From assembly GCA_013044365.1 (NCBI GenBank), contig JABEUP010000078.1:1-15576 (forward strand): a stretch of 15,576 bases of DNA, in the 5' to 3' direction. A program made the position numbers and the translations under genes. Under the pieces are notes generated by a model. It worked only from the letters and a program-made list of their open reading frames with translations. It searched no databases and was not told the DNA's origin. Source of the DNA: Acidimicrobiaceae bacterium (lineage in GTDB: Bacteria > Actinomycetota > Acidimicrobiia > Acidimicrobiales > Acidimicrobiaceae). This document shows positions 14,745 to 15,576 of the stretch, one piece after another (positions within the stretch are counted from its first letter, which is position 1; every line of letters starts with the position of its first letter).

Positions 14745-15576
14745 CTGATGATCTAGGGAAGTTTCGCTTTTCCTCTCCAGCCGAAGTTGCAGAGCTCCTA
14801 TTAGGAGTGAATTACCTCCCCAGCTCGGAGATATGCTCCGTTTTGTTTTTAGCCGACCGTCTGAGAAAGCCGGTCCTGGTCGAAGGACCAGCGGGTACCG
14901 GGAAGACTGAGCTTGCCAAGAGTACCGCCAAGGCTCTTGGTGCGCGTCTGATCAGGCTGCAGTGTCACGAGGGCATCGACGAGTCAAAGGCCCTATACGA
15001 ATGGAACTACAAGAAGCAGCTTTTGCGCATCCAGGCCGACGGGAATAGTGCTTCATGGAGCGACGTGGAAGCGAACATTTTTTCGGAGGAGTTTTTGCTG
15101 CAGAGGCCGCTGCTCCAGGCCATTCGGGCTGAAGATCCAGTTGTGCTGCTTATCGATGAGGTGGACCGCGTTGAAACCGAAACTGAAGCATTGCTGCTGG
15201 AGGTGTTGAGCGACTATCAGGTTTCAATTCCTGAGCTCGGAACCATGGTGGCTAATCAAGTACCGCTTGTTTTTCTGACGTCGAACAATACCAGGGAACT
15301 GTCTGAGGCCCTGAAGCGGAGATGCCTTTTCCTTTTTCTTGACTATCCAGACAAGGAAAGGGAGATGGAGATCGTTCTTTCGAAGATTTCAGGTGTATCC
15401 GAAGTGCTAGCAGAGTCAATTGTCTCGTTTGTTGCATCATTGAGAGAACTTGACTTGAAGAAGCGTCCGAGTATTTCAGAGACTCTTGACTGGGCGTTGA
15501 CGCTGGTAAATCTGGGTCTCGATGATATCGACGAACAAGTTGCCAAGTCGACCTTAAATGTTTTACTGAAATACCG
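14741..15576 (+). CDS. MoxR-family AAA+ ATPase (3' end cut by window)
   Basis: An open frame of 278 codons runs from GTG 14741 to the window edge with no stop. MoxR-type AAA+ proteins act as chaperone-like ATPases that mature or insert cofactors into partner complexes, usually together with a VWA-domain protein. Walker A is GPAGTGKT at 49-56, Walker B ends LLID139-E140, a sensor-1-like LTSNNTRELSEALKRRC follows, and the LFLFLDYPDKERE segment is typical of MoxR/CoxD-type proteins. The start shares GTGA with the proA stop, so translation is probably coupled to proA; AAGAGG abuts the GTG and a further AGG lies 7 nt upstream. In mycobacteria proA is likewise followed by a MoxR-like ATPase and a VWA gene, as I recall, so a CoxE-like VWA gene is the likely next neighbour. 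Its substrate is unknown; no specific symbol is justified. Confidence 0.9.
   Translation, partial: MTDDLGKFRFSSPAEVAELLLGVNYLPSSEICSVLFLADRLRKPVLVEGPAGTGKTELAKSTAKALGARLIRLQCHEGIDESKALYEWNYKKQLLRIQADGNSASWSDVEANIFSEEFLLQRPLLQAIRAEDPVVLLIDEVDRVETETEALLLEVLSDYQVSIPELGTMVANQVPLVFLTSNNTRELSEALKRRCLFLFLDYPDKEREMEIVLSKISGVSEVLAESIVSFVASLRELDLKKRPSISETLDWALTLVNLGLDDIDEQVAKSTLNVLLKY

Noticed and set aside
1..15576. Search for a novel defence, mobile, secondary-metabolite or CRISPR system
   Set aside because: All coding sequence is explained by conserved housekeeping families in conserved order. No integrase, transposase, toxin-antitoxin pair, repeat array or compositional island is visible beyond the local GC spike at 1501-1620.

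Overview
The window is a compact, entirely plus-strand run of housekeeping genes with roughly 50% G+C. It runs from the 3' end of clpP to the 5' part of a MoxR-type ATPase gene. The order clpP-clpX-folC-ndk-[mreB-mreC-mreD-mrdA]-rne-rplU-rpmA-obgE-proB-proA-moxR matches the conserved arrangement of Actinomycetota. In mycobacteria and streptomycetes, folC-ndk, rne-rplU-rpmA-obg-proB-proA and an mre cluster after ndk occupy the same neighbourhood. The moderate G+C, the retained mreBCD/PBP2 cluster and the arginine-rich N-terminal extension of the RNase suggest a rod-shaped, non-mycobacterial actinobacterium. Acidimicrobiia is my best guess, but it is an inference from synteny and composition only.

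Layout. 1-1585: Clp protease (catalytic-subunit tail, then the ClpX unfoldase). 1624-3411: folate polyglutamylation (folC) and nucleoside diphosphate kinase (ndk). 3483-7956: a tightly coupled cell-elongation operon (mreB, mreC, mreD, PBP2/mrdA) with 1-nt overlaps at the first two junctions. 7957-8448: a 492-bp stretch with no convincing gene, at the place where rodA often sits; it holds a hairpin containing TATAAT and a consensus Shine-Dalgarno followed by a three-codon ORF. 8449-10941: RNase E/G, then ribosomal proteins bL21 and bL27, closed by a strong hairpin-plus-T terminator (10983-11024). 11039-12313: the ribosome-assembly GTPase Obg. 12324-14744: the first two enzymes of proline synthesis (ProB, ProA). 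14741 to the end: an AAA+ MoxR-family ATPase, overlapping proA by 4 nt and cut by the window edge.

Several starts are better placed than the longest possible ORF suggests, judging by Shine-Dalgarno spacing: clpX at GTG 308, mreD at ATG 5383, mrdA at TTG 5941 and proB at TTG 12324. I see no mobile element, CRISPR array, tRNA, rRNA, defence locus or sign of large-scale horizontal transfer. This is essentially an ordinary core-genome region. The observations worth a second look are regulatory or syntenic: the gene-free leader before the RNase, the terminator that leaves no room for an obgE promoter, a possibly leaderless rplU, the local GC spike at the clpX-folC junction where valS is expected, and the coupled proA-MoxR pair.
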